Below, one piece after another: positions 1 through 6,252 of a DNA stretch of 10,499 nucleotides (its first letter is position 1; every line of letters begins with the position of its first letter). A model generated the notes under the pieces. It was not told the origin of the DNA and searched no databases. It worked only from the letters and a program-made list of their open reading frames with translations. The translations under genes and the position numbers were made by a program. The stretch lies in assembly GCA_904501845.1 (NCBI GenBank), contig CAJGCH010000086.1, forward strand, positions 1 to 10,499. The letters run 5' to 3'. Source of the DNA: an uncultured Bacillaceae bacterium (lineage in GTDB: Bacteria > Bacillota > Bacilli > Bacillales > Pradoshiaceae).

Positions 1-98
1 AATAATTAACACTTTCAGACAATTATGCCAATTTGACCGAAGTGGTTAACTTTAGATTACCAATCCTCAACATGTTTTTCAATAGATACGCTTATCGT

Positions 99-578
99 TT
101 ATATGATTACTAAGAAATAAACAATCATAATTACTTGAATCACGAACTTGGTGATTGTGCTCCCTACAAAACCGACGACAGAGCCCAAACCAATAGCTGC
201 TGCGGTCTTGATGGACTTGCGATGGATCAGGAGCTCAGCGATAAAGGCACCTGCGAAAGGACCGATGATGATTCCGAAGCCAGGGATGATAAAGGGGCCA
301 GCCAGTAATCCGATCGTGCTTCCCCATATTCCTGCCTTCGTGCCCCCGAATTTCTTCACACCTAATAAATTCGCTAAATAATCTGCCCCAAATAACAAAA
401 GGACAAACATTCCCTGCACAAGCCAAAACAGCCAATTAAATGGGTCGAATGAGAAAAACAGGCCATATGCGAGCATTCCTGCCAAGATGCACAGCACGCC
501 CGGAATGATCGGAAATATGAGTCCGACAAAGCCTATAATAAACAATGCCCAAATAATGAGCCAATAAATCCATTCCAT
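99..578 (-). CDS. yqgC: YqgC, DUF456 integral membrane protein
   Basis: Predicted 159-residue membrane protein of the DUF456 family; its biochemical role is unknown. It is almost entirely hydrophobic: segments at about residues 5-42, 47-64, 84-118 and 124-159 could each form membrane spans or hairpins. The family hallmark is the glycine-rich block FGGTKAG (78-84) followed by PGFGIIIGPFAGAF and AE (99-115), which resembles glycine-zipper packing. The ATG start is supported by a GGAGG ribosome binding site about 10 bases upstream on the minus strand. It is divergent from yqgB, as in B. subtilis, where the same two genes are neighbours. The length matches the usual family size. No convincing terminator follows the stop codon within the window. 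Confidence 0.88.
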   Translation of the reverse strand: MEWIYWLIIWALFIIGFVGLIFPIIPGVLCILAGMLAYGLFFSFDPFNWLFWLVQGMFVLLLFGADYLANLLGVKKFGGTKAGIWGSTIGLLAGPFIIPGFGIIIGPFAGAFIAELLIHRKSIKTAAAIGLGSVVGFVGSTITKFVIQVIMIVYFLVII

Positions 579-643
579 ATCTTGTCCCTCCTCTTCGTTC
601 TTACTATCAGTTTAACCCAACTCTTCTATAACAGCCGAGCAAA

Positions 644-670
644 CTGCCTTGTATTATTGAACTAAGGCAG
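644..670. repeat. Perfect 7-bp inverted repeat at the yqgB promoter
   Basis: CTGCCTT at 644-650 is repeated as its reverse complement AAGGCAG at 664-670, with a 13-base spacer. The repeat covers the proposed -35 and most of the spacer of the yqgB promoter. No T-run follows it, so it is not a typical terminator. It could be an operator dyad; the binding protein is unknown. Confidence 0.5.
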
Positions 671-677
671 ATAGAAT
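649..677 (+). promoter_or_regulatory. Candidate sigma-A promoter of yqgB
   Basis: A -35-like TTGTAT (649-654) is followed after 17 bases by TAGAAT (672-677), five of six matches to the -10 consensus. The predicted start near 684 would give a leader of about 29 bases before the ATG at 713. It would also exclude the more upstream TTG codon at 683 as a start. Prediction by eye only. Confidence 0.45.
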
Positions 678-712
678 AAAGATTGACATTAAAAAAAGGT
701 GTTGTAGCCAAA

Positions 713-1501
713 ATGAATATTTTTACTCAATTAGTTAAAAGCCTTTACTCGCCTAAGGATATTGCAAAATATCGTTTTCAAGGCATCGGTAAAACGATTT
801 TTTACGTGTTCTTCCTTACATTCATTATGATTTTGCCACTCGCTATATACTTCACGATGGCATTTCTGACGAATGTGAGCGAATTCAGCACAGCATTGAA
901 ATCTGACATTCCGCCATTCGAGATTAAAGATGGCACTCTGCACTCAGATGCCGAAGCACCGCTGCTGATTGAAAAGGATGATTTTACGGTTCAATTCGAC
1001 AGCACAGGCACATTAACCGCCTCTGATTTGAACACCTCAAGTGATGTGACGGTCGGCATGTTAAAGGATAAAGCAGTCCTGTTCGTTAACGGCCAAGCAC
1101 AGGAGCTTGAATACTCCTTGATTCCCGGACTCACTCTAACAAATGAATCGGCAAGTGAATACATAGAAAACGCGAAAGCTTCTCTTTACTTAATCATTGG
1201 CCTCGTCATCCTCGTCATGTACTTGATGACAGCCACGCTTCAATTCCTAGAAGTGACATTGCTCGCTTATTTTGGCGGACTATTCGCTGCCATCCTCGGC
1301 CGCAGAATTAATTTCGGCCAGCAATGGCGCCTTGCCGCCTACAGCTTTACGCTTTCGGTTATATTCTTTACGTTCATGGATTTCATCCAAGTACCGGTCG
1401 TTGGCGATTTCTATGTAAAATGGTTTATTAGCCTTATGATGCTTTATATGGCCATCAAGGAATTGCCCGCTCCAAAGAAACCGCAAGCCCCAAGCAATTG
1501 A
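713..1501 (+). CDS. yqgB: YqgB, DUF1189 membrane protein
   Basis: Predicted 262-residue membrane protein of the DUF1189 family, function unknown. A cytoplasmic N-terminus rich in basic and aromatic residues is followed by a first membrane segment at about 27-53. Next comes a roughly 100-residue soluble domain (about 54-155) that is probably outside the membrane, then three or four more membrane segments in the C-terminal 100 residues. It ends in a short Pro/Lys tail. The frame stays open upstream to a TTG at 683. I chose the ATG at 713 because AAAGGTG lies about 11 bases before it, the protein then begins with the natural-looking MNIFTQLVKS, and the likely promoter places transcription start at about 684. 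A strong terminator directly follows, so it appears monocistronic. Confidence 0.85.
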   Translation: MNIFTQLVKSLYSPKDIAKYRFQGIGKTIFYVFFLTFIMILPLAIYFTMAFLTNVSEFSTALKSDIPPFEIKDGTLHSDAEAPLLIEKDDFTVQFDSTGTLTASDLNTSSDVTVGMLKDKAVLFVNGQAQELEYSLIPGLTLTNESASEYIENAKASLYLIIGLVILVMYLMTATLQFLEVTLLAYFGGLFAAILGRRINFGQQWRLAAYSFTLSVIFFTFMDFIQVPVVGDFYVKWFISLMMLYMAIKELPAPKKPQAPSN

Positions 1502-1518
1502 GGCAGCAAATATTAGCG

Positions 1519-1551
1519 AATGCCCGGATAACCTCCGGGCATTTTCTTTTT
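1519..1551 (+). terminator. Intrinsic terminator after yqgB
   Basis: AATGCCCGG (1519-1527) pairs with CCGGGCATT (1535-1543) around a 7-base loop, and a T-rich run (1542-1551) follows. The hairpin begins 18 bases after the yqgB stop, a classic Rho-independent terminator. Confidence 0.9.
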
Positions 1552-1596
1552 ACTTTCTATTACAAAAAGATAGAGAAATCAGTTCAACTCTATTCT

Positions 1597-1621
1597 ATTC
1601 ACTCTCTTATCCGCATATAAT
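1597..1621 (+). promoter_or_regulatory. Possible sigma-E-like promoter of yqfZ
   Basis: CATATAAT at 1614-1621 resembles the -10 element of mother-cell sigma-E promoters (CATACAAT). The upstream ATT at 1597-1599 is only a weak match to the -35. The B. subtilis yqfZ gene is, as I recall, in the sigma-E regulon, which makes this plausible. The same bases could also be read as a sigma-A -10 (TATAAT, 1616-1621) without a good -35. Confidence 0.3.
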
Positions 1622-1651
1622 CTAGTAAAAGGGGAAAGGCAGGAGGAGAAT

Positions 1652-1948
1652 ATGGTCAAAAAACTACTGATCTTCCTTGGCTGCTGCATTGTCATCTATT
1701 CCGTTTACTATGACCTGACACAAGGCACGATGCCGACAGTAACTCCGGCCACTGTGGATAAAACAAATAAAACCTACTATAATATAAAAGTGGAGCCCGG
1801 TGATACCGTCATCTCCTTAATAGAAGAGAAAGAAGGGGCGCTTCCGGTTCCGATTGAGCAGATTATTGAAGACTTCCGTACATTAAATAACGGGTTGAGC
1901 CCCGAAGAAATTAAAATTGGCCAGACATACAGATTGAAGGACTATTAA
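1652..1948 (+). CDS. yqfZ: YqfZ-like LysM-domain, membrane-anchored small protein
   Basis: Predicted 98-residue protein with one N-terminal hydrophobic segment (about residues 4-20, preceded by Lys-Lys) and a C-terminal LysM-type domain (about 43-96). Visible LysM features are the YYNIKVEPGDTVISL opening and the closing IKIGQTYRL. LysM domains bind the N-acetylglucosamine sugars of peptidoglycan, so the protein probably sits at the outer face of a membrane touching wall or spore cortex. The ATG has an excellent AGGAGG site at 1641-1646, five bases away. It lies between yqgB and ispG as in B. subtilis; yqgA, found there in B. subtilis, is absent here. The exact role is unknown; a sporulation role is inferred from the orthologue and the promoter-like sequence. 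Confidence 0.82.
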   Translation: MVKKLLIFLGCCIVIYSVYYDLTQGTMPTVTPATVDKTNKTYYNIKVEPGDTVISLIEEKEGALPVPIEQIIEDFRTLNNGLSPEEIKIGQTYRLKDY

Positions 1949-1951
1949 AGA

Positions 1952-1989
1952 GGTTGCCAATTCTCTTTAATTGTAATTACATGGCAACC
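1952..1989. repeat. Perfect 8-bp inverted repeat upstream of ispG
   Basis: GGTTGCCA (1952-1959) and its reverse complement TGGCAACC (1982-1989) are separated by 22 bases, and the arms are 30 bases apart centre to centre. The left arm starts just after the yqfZ stop; the right arm falls inside the spacer of the proposed ispG promoter. The right arm is followed by GTTGATACA rather than a T-run, so a terminator is unlikely. It may be an operator or an RNA hairpin. Confidence 0.55.
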
Positions 1990-2000
1990 GTTGATACAAT
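1971..2000 (+). promoter_or_regulatory. Candidate extended -10 sigma-A promoter of ispG
   Basis: TTGTAA (1971-1976), an 18-base spacer and TACAAT (1995-2000) resemble a sigma-A promoter. TG at 1992-1993 gives the extended -10 form TGNTACAAT. Transcription would begin near 2007, leaving a leader of about 50 bases. That leader holds the small inverted repeat AGGC/GCCT (2028-2031 and 2037-2040) just before the ribosome binding site. Confidence 0.55.
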
Positions 2001-2058
2001 AAACTAGAAATGCTTTTTGTGGCATAGAGGCAATACGCCTAAAAGGAGAGAATGATCA

Positions 2059-3183
2059 GTGAGTGAATTAATACATCGTACAAAAACCCGTCCCGTGAAA
2101 GTCGGTCACTTGACAATTGGTGGCAACGATGAAGTCATTATACAAAGTATGACAACAACGAAAACACATGATGTGGAAGCAACCGTGGCGGAAATTAACC
2201 GATTGGAAGAAGCCGGCTGCCAAATCGTCCGGGTTGCCTGCCCAGATGAACGGGCCGCACGGGCGATTGCCGATATTAAGAAACGGATTAACATTCCGCT
2301 CGTCGTTGACATCCATTTCGATTATAAATTAGCCTTAATCGCGATTGAAGGCGGAGCGGATAAGATTCGAATCAATCCAGGGAATATCGGCCGCCGCGAA
2401 AAGGTAGAGGCTGTTGTACAGGCCGCCAAAGCAAAAGGGATTCCTATCCGCATTGGCGTTAATGCCGGTTCTCTTGAGCGTAAGATCCTAGAGAAATACG
2501 GCTATCCAACAGCTGATGGAATGGTAGAGAGCGCCCTCCATCATATAAAGATTCTTGAGGACCTCGACTTCCATGACATCATCGTATCCATGAAAGCTTC
2601 AGATGTTCGCCTGGCAATCGAAGCATACGAGAAAGCGGCACAGGCCTTCGATTATCCGCTTCACTTAGGAATCACGGAATCAGGAACCTTATTCTCCGGG
2701 ACCGTGAAAAGCGCGGCAGGTATCGGCGCCCTCTTAAGCAAAGGTATCGGAAACACGCTTCGTATTTCCTTAAGCGCGGATCCTGTTGAAGAAGTCAAGG
2801 TTGCGCGTGAGCTATTAAAGGTATTCGGTCTTTCAGCTAACTCAGCTACATTGATTTCCTGTCCGACATGCGGTCGCATCGAAATCGATTTAATTTCCAT
2901 CGCTAATGAGGTTGACGAATATATTCAAAAAATCAAAGCACCAATTAAGGTAGCCGTTCTTGGCTGCGCGGTCAACGGACCAGGAGAAGCCAGAGAAGCT
3001 GATATCGGCATTGCCGGCGCGAGGGGCGAAGGGCTCTTATTCCGGAAAGGAAAAATTGTCCGAAAGGTTCCTGAAGCTATCATGGTTGATGAATTGAAGA
3101 AAGAAATTGACATTTTGGCTGAGGAATATTACGAGAAGCAACGCCTTGAGAAAGAACAAGCGAACGCAGCCGTCACCGAATAG
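2059..3183 (+). CDS. ispG: IspG (GcpE), 4-hydroxy-3-methylbut-2-enyl diphosphate synthase
   Basis: Cytoplasmic [4Fe-4S] enzyme of the non-mevalonate (MEP) isoprenoid pathway. It reductively converts methylerythritol 2,4-cyclodiphosphate to HMBPP, normally with flavodoxin or ferredoxin as electron donor. The 374-residue length fits the bacterial two-domain form. The N-terminal TIM-barrel carries family motifs such as IQSMTTT (about 29-35), GADKIRINPGN and RIGVNAGSLE. The C-terminal cluster-binding domain has Cys268 and Cys271 in SCPTCGR, and Cys303 plus Glu310 in GCAVNGPGE, the expected three-cysteine-plus-glutamate ligand set. The start is GTG, ten bases after AAGGAG (2043-2048); the nearby ATG at 2052 is out of frame. 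It has its own probable promoter and terminator. The C-terminal 20 residues are charged and probably unimportant for catalysis. Confidence 0.97.
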   Translation: MSELIHRTKTRPVKVGHLTIGGNDEVIIQSMTTTKTHDVEATVAEINRLEEAGCQIVRVACPDERAARAIADIKKRINIPLVVDIHFDYKLALIAIEGGADKIRINPGNIGRREKVEAVVQAAKAKGIPIRIGVNAGSLERKILEKYGYPTADGMVESALHHIKILEDLDFHDIIVSMKASDVRLAIEAYEKAAQAFDYPLHLGITESGTLFSGTVKSAAGIGALLSKGIGNTLRISLSADPVEEVKVARELLKVFGLSANSATLISCPTCGRIEIDLISIANEVDEYIQKIKAPIKVAVLGCAVNGPGEAREADIGIAGARGEGLLFRKGKIVRKVPEAIMVDELKKEIDILAEEYYEKQRLEKEQANAAVTE

Positions 3184-3192
3184 GTAACAACA

Positions 3193-3219
3193 GGAGCTGG
3201 AATTTCCAGCTCCTTTTTT
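3193..3219 (+). terminator. Intrinsic terminator after ispG
   Basis: GGAGCTGG (3193-3200) pairs with CCAGCTCC (3206-3213) over a 5-base loop, followed by six T residues (3214-3219). On the opposite strand no T-run follows, so it probably serves only ispG, although the yqfX-like gene converges on it. Confidence 0.92.
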
Positions 3220-3232
3220 GTTGCCGCTCCCT

Positions 3233-3520
3233 TTAGAAGAAGGGGTAGACGAATAAGCCTGCCAAAACCGAAAAAAGACCAATCATGACAGCCGGGACTC
3301 CTAGAACCCGAAATCTTCTTTTAAGTGCACTAACCCCGGCTAAAAATCCCATCAAACCAAATATGACGGGATAGAGAAATAAGGATATAATGGACAGAAG
3401 AATGGCAACATAGCCAATCACCGGCTTCTTTTGCTGAATGGCTTCATCAGCCGGTTTTTCATCACCTTTTTGCGAGGTCCTATTATGCAAGTTGGCCATT
3501 CTTCTTTTCCGCTTTGACAA
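3233..3520 (-). CDS. yqfX: YqfX-like small membrane protein
   Basis: Predicted 95-residue protein, function unknown. It has a very basic, hydrophilic N-terminal half (SKRKRRMANL, then Lys/Gln/Asp-rich to about residue 32). Two membrane segments follow, at roughly 37-64 and 72-94, joined by a short basic turn (KRRFRV), as in small DUF4190-like proteins. The gene lies between ispG and yqfW, where B. subtilis has yqfX; the name rests mainly on this position. I chose the TTG start at 3520 because AGGGGGAG lies six bases upstream. The in-frame ATG at 3544, which would add eight residues, has no ribosome binding site. An internal ATG (MANLHN) would give a still shorter form. It is divergent from yqfW. 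Confidence 0.7.
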   Translation of the reverse strand: MSKRKRRMANLHNRTSQKGDEKPADEAIQQKKPVIGYVAILLSIISLFLYPVIFGLMGFLAGVSALKRRFRVLGVPAVMIGLFSVLAGLFVYPFF

Positions 3521-3580
3521 TGTCTTCTCCCCCTTTTTATTCATGGAGCTTTCTTAGTGTTCTCGATGGAGAGGAATGTC

Positions 3581-3616
3581 ATGAGAGAATATATTGCAAA
3601 AAGCAACAAAATATAG
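3581..3616 (+). CDS. Possible 11-codon leader ORF upstream of yqfW
   Basis: An ATG at 3581 is preceded by a good GGAGAGG site (3568-3574, six-base spacer) and encodes MREYIAKSNKI before a TAG stop. The stop lies about 50 bases before the yqfW start. Nothing homologous is known to me, and ORFs this short often arise by chance. It is listed because the ribosome binding site is better than expected and it precedes the gene on the same strand. Confidence 0.2.
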   Translation: MREYIAKSNKI

Positions 3617-3666
3617 AACGTATGCGGAAATTTTCATTTGTACACTTACTTGGAGGAATAACCGTA

Positions 3667-4248
3667 ATGAACAAACAAAAACGCTTTGGGATTGATATAG
3701 ATGGGACGGTAACTTGCCAGGAATCATTGCTTCCCTTCATCAATGAGGCATTTTCCTTGCAGCTAACCCTTGATGATATCACTGAATATGAATTAACGCC
3801 GTTTGTCAACGTACCAGCACTTGAATTCAATCAATGGTTTAAAGAACAGGAGCCCCGGATTTATACGGAATCGCCAATGGCCGCTTATGCTGGACAAGTC
3901 CTGAACGAATGGAAGGAAAACTATGAGCTCTATTTCATCAGCGCAAGAGGTGAAGCCTTGCTCCCTGTAACAAAGCAATGGTTCGATAAGCACGACCTGC
4001 TTTACCATCATATCGAATTGATTGGCAGCCATGACAAGATTGCTTCCGCAAAAAAGCATCACATTGATTTATTCTTTGAGGATAAACATGATAATGCGGT
4101 CGCCATTGCAGAGGAATGCCGCATCCCTGTCATATTATTTGATGCCCCGTATAACCGGATGTCCATACCCGATAATGTCATCCGCGTTCACGATTGGATC
4201 GAGGCAAAAGCATGGGTGGACCGTTGGAGACAGGAAACAGCTGAATAA
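3667..4248 (+). CDS. yqfW: YqfW, HAD-family putative 5'-nucleotidase
   Basis: Predicted 193-residue cytoplasmic phosphohydrolase of the haloacid dehalogenase superfamily, in the 5'(3')-deoxyribonucleotidase-like branch, likely removing phosphate from a nucleotide or similar small molecule. Motif I is DIDGT (Asp10 nucleophile, Asp12 acid/base). Motif II is the serine of ISARG (Ser92). The lysine of motif III is probably Lys124 or Lys129/130. Motif IV is FFEDKHDN with Glu138, Asp139 and Asp142 for magnesium. The length matches the B. subtilis orthologue. The open frame extends upstream to 3514, but the ATG at 3667 has GGAGG (3652-3656) ten bases before it and begins just ahead of motif I. The substrate cannot be read from sequence. 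A terminator-like hairpin follows. Confidence 0.88.
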   Translation: MNKQKRFGIDIDGTVTCQESLLPFINEAFSLQLTLDDITEYELTPFVNVPALEFNQWFKEQEPRIYTESPMAAYAGQVLNEWKENYELYFISARGEALLPVTKQWFDKHDLLYHHIELIGSHDKIASAKKHHIDLFFEDKHDNAVAIAEECRIPVILFDAPYNRMSIPDNVIRVHDWIEAKAWVDRWRQETAE

Positions 4249-4257
4249 GAACAATAG

Positions 4258-4306
4258 AAGCTGAGCCGCGAGCTGCATTTAATGAGCTTGTGTGTTCAGC
4301 TTTTTT
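4258..4306 (+). terminator. Probable terminator after yqfW
   Basis: AAGCTGA (4258-4264) pairs with TCAGCTT (4296-4302) and a six-T run follows (4301-4306). The long loop contains its own small hairpin, with two AGCT copies flanking CATT-T-AATG. The structure is less compact than the other terminators here, but it is well placed just after the stop codon. Confidence 0.65.
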
Positions 4307-4358
4307 GTTTAAGATTTTGACAGAATTCTCGTGTATTAAGAACCCGCGTTTACAGCCT

Positions 4359-4404
4359 AAATAAAAAGAGGCTGGAACATAAGTATTTCAGTCCCAGCCT
4401 CTTT
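4359..4404 (-). terminator. Intrinsic terminator after the deacylase gene
   Basis: AAAGAGGCTGG (4365-4375) and CCAGCCTCTTT (4394-4404) form an 11-bp stem with an 18-base loop, partly extended by AC/GT pairing. Read on the minus strand it ends in TTTTTATTTA, directly after the stop at 4409. In the plus direction the T-run is poor, so it may be only weakly bidirectional. Confidence 0.85.
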
Positions 4405-4408
4405 CATT

Positions 4409-4900
4409 TCAAGCTATCGAAAGCATACATACCTCTATTCCAAGGTGATGAGCAAACATCTTCATATCCTTTACCGTCATAAAGAGCGTTTTCGTGTTCA
4501 CACCTGGATGAAAGGTGACGATTGTATCAGGCTGAAATGCATTATCTACAATGAGGTGAACATCGCGGGCTTGCTCACAAAGGAGCCCGAAGATGGACAC
4601 AACACCCGGTACTGTGCCAAGCTTCTCCTTAAGCAAAGACTCAGAGGAGAATTTCATCCGCTTCTCATGTAAGCTATCCGCCAGATGCTGAAGATTGATT
4701 CGCTTCCCTTCATCCGTGACGACTAAGTAGTAGGCGGTTTTCTTTTGGTTAGTCAGGAATAGCGTTTTCGTCCGCACTCCTTGTTTGCCTTCGATATATT
4801 CGGATGCTTTTTCGATTGAGGTCGCAGGAGGATGCTCCACCACTTCATAGACAATCCCCATACTGTCTAAAGCATCAAAAACCTTCTTATCCTTATCCAT
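4409..4900 (-). CDS. YbaK/ProX-type aminoacyl-tRNA deacylase (prolyl-tRNA editing domain)
   Basis: Predicted 163-residue free-standing editing protein of the YbaK/ProRS-INS superfamily, most like the PrdX/ProXp-ala branch. Such proteins hydrolyse mischarged tRNA, typically Ala-tRNA(Pro), in trans. Visible features are VVEHPPATSIEKA near the N-terminus (about 20-32), a conserved-type lysine in RTKTLFL (Lys45), and GTVPGVVSIFGL (95-106), which corresponds to the family GxxPGSVxPFxL loop. FHPGVNTKTLFM (130-141) corresponds to the usual FHPxxNTxTxxI. The ATG has a clear GGAGG site about six bases upstream. It lies between zur and yqfW, a position where I recall no such gene in B. subtilis. It may be read by leak-through past the zur hairpin or from a promoter inside zur. 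The exact tRNA substrate is inferred. Confidence 0.85.
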   Translation of the reverse strand: MDKDKKVFDALDSMGIVYEVVEHPPATSIEKASEYIEGKQGVRTKTLFLTNQKKTAYYLVVTDEGKRINLQHLADSLHEKRMKFSSESLLKEKLGTVPGVVSIFGLLCEQARDVHLIVDNAFQPDTIVTFHPGVNTKTLFMTVKDMKMFAHHLGIEVCMLSIA

Positions 4901-4920
4901 AACGCTCCTCCCTTTTTATA

Positions 4921-4954
4921 AAAAAACGCCAAGCGTGCATTTGCACACTCGGCG
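4921..4954 (-). terminator. Strong intrinsic terminator after zur
   Basis: On the minus strand a 13-bp stem (4942-4954 with 4927-4939, two G-U pairs) ends in a run of at least six T residues. It starts nine bases after the zur stop. The ribosome binding site of the downstream deacylase lies only about ten bases beyond the T-run, so the hairpin may also act as an attenuator for that gene. Confidence 0.88.
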
Positions 4955-4962
4955 GATAATAA

Positions 4963-5388
4963 TCATTTCATGCTTAAAGCTTTGCAATCCGGACAGGTTC
5001 CATATATCTCGAATTTATGCCCAGAGATCTCATAACCGCCTAAATCCTCTTTGAGTTGTTCCATCGGGCAGGCATCGATATGACGTGTCTTGCCGCATTC
5101 CATGCAGATGAAATGGTGATGGTGATGGTTTCCTTCACATGCGAAGCGGAAGCATTTTTCTCCCGAGAGCTCTGTGGCCTCTAAAATGCCCAGCTTCACG
5201 TACAGCGACAGATTCCGATAGATGGTATCATAGCTCATGCCTGGATAAGAACTCTTTAATTGTTCGAGAACATCCTTAGCCGTTAAATACCGATTGCTTT
5301 TGGAGAATACGGTTAACATATCCTCTCGTTTCTCTGTATATTTGTATCCTTCGTTCTTTAGCAATTGAAGTGCTCTTTTTACATCCAT
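4963..5388 (-). CDS. zur: Zur, zinc uptake repressor (Fur family)
   Basis: Predicted 141-residue DNA-binding regulator. With zinc bound, Fur-family Zur proteins dimerise tightly on a 7-1-7 inverted repeat and shut off zinc import genes. The N-terminal winged helix spans about residues 1-80, with the recognition helix around MSYDTIYRNLSLY (51-63). The dimerisation domain carries a five-histidine run (88-92) plus Phe. The structural zinc site is formed by Cys95/Cys98 and Cys132/Cys135 (CMEC and CPDC). Regulatory metal ligands probably include Cys84, the histidine run and His124. It is the last gene of znuC-znuB-zur: its GGAGG site abuts the znuB TAA stop, so translation is probably coupled. PerR and Fur are less likely because of the partner genes and the operator upstream of znuC. 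Confidence 0.92.
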   Translation of the reverse strand: MDVKRALQLLKNEGYKYTEKREDMLTVFSKSNRYLTAKDVLEQLKSSYPGMSYDTIYRNLSLYVKLGILEATELSGEKCFRFACEGNHHHHHFICMECGKTRHIDACPMEQLKEDLGGYEISGHKFEIYGTCPDCKALSMK

Positions 5389-5400
5389 AAGAAATCCTCC

Positions 5401-6237
5401 TTATCGGGTCACTTGCCATTTCTTGAACAGAATCGTTGCGAGTAAGACCAAGATGGCCAAGACGACAATGGTTCCTCCAGGAGCCAGATTCAAATAATAA
5501 GCGCTAAACAATCCGCCAATTACGGCAATCTCTCCAAACAGAATAGACATAAAGATGGTTTGCTTGAAGCTCTTGGCTACCTTTAGGGCAGCCGCCACAG
5601 GAAGAGTCATTAATGCTGAGACAAGCAATACGCCGACAATACGCATTGAAATGGCAATCACAAGAGCAACAAGGACGATAAAGATAAAATGAATGGTCTT
5701 AGCAGATATACCTGATGTCTTAGCATGTTCCTCATCAAATGACAGGAGAAACAGCTCCTTATATAAGAAAATGACCGTAAAAACGACAATGATACTAATG
5801 ATGGCAATTATCCAAAGGTCTGCGCGTCCGACGGCACTTACACTGCCGAATAAATAGCTGAACAAATCAACATTAAAGCCATTGGCCATGGAAATGAAGA
5901 TGGCGCCGAGTCCCACTCCGCCCGATAGGATAATAGGAATCGCCAGCTCTTGGTAATGTTTATAGACACTTCGAAGCCGCTCGATGAATAGGGAGCCCCC
6001 AACCGAAAAGCCCATTCCTAAATATAACGGGTTCAAATTGGCGAACAGTGCCGGGAATTCCTTGCTCAAAAGCAAGCTTGCCGCTATTCCAGTCAGAGTC
6101 ACATGGCTTAGCGCATCCGCAATCAATGATAGCTTGCGCACAACAATAAAGACCCCTAACAAGGGAGCAATCACTCCGATGATCAAGCCGGACAAAAAGG
6201 CATTTTGTAAAAATTCATATTGAAACATCGCTAGCAT
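5401..6237 (-). CDS. znuB: ZnuB/AdcB-like zinc ABC transporter permease
   Basis: Predicted 278-residue polytopic membrane protein of the ABC-3 metal permease family, with about eight or nine hydrophobic segments across its length. It forms the zinc channel of a binding-protein-dependent importer together with the ATPase encoded just upstream. Family-typical stretches are RKLSLIADALSHVTLTGIA (about 34-52) and SGGVGLGAIF (105-114). Also typical is LLVSALMTLPVAAAL around 200-220, where the cytoplasmic loop contacts the ATPase. The first ATG has GGAGG seven bases upstream; a second ATG three codons later is an alternative. It starts 15 bases after znuC and its stop is 12 bases before zur, so this is one operon. 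Zinc rather than manganese is inferred from zur and the operator. Confidence 0.93.
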   Translation of the reverse strand: MLAMFQYEFLQNAFLSGLIIGVIAPLLGVFIVVRKLSLIADALSHVTLTGIAASLLLSKEFPALFANLNPLYLGMGFSVGGSLFIERLRSVYKHYQELAIPIILSGGVGLGAIFISMANGFNVDLFSYLFGSVSAVGRADLWIIAIISIIVVFTVIFLYKELFLLSFDEEHAKTSGISAKTIHFIFIVLVALVIAISMRIVGVLLVSALMTLPVAAALKVAKSFKQTIFMSILFGEIAVIGGLFSAYYLNLAPGGTIVVLAILVLLATILFKKWQVTR

Positions 6238-6252
6238 ACTATTTCCTCCACA

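Noticed and set aside
1..98. Search for a gene, terminator or Fur-type site at the left edge
   Set aside because: Only AT-rich sequence with short imperfect repeats (for example GATA/TATC near 84-95) is visible; nothing is strong enough to call.
148..381. Plus-strand open frame opposite yqgC
   Set aside because: It is antisense to a well-supported membrane protein gene, its proline-rich translation resembles no protein, and I see no ribosome binding site.
3514..3666. Upstream in-frame extension of yqfW
   Set aside because: The extra 51 residues have no domain character, overlap the divergent yqfX-like gene, and the ATG at 3667 has the good binding site directly before the DIDGT motif.
5113..5127. 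Run of five histidine codons in zur resembling a His tag or vector sequence
   Set aside because: Histidine runs of this kind are natural in Fur/Zur proteins just before the CxxC motif, and the surrounding sequence is ordinary chromosomal DNA.
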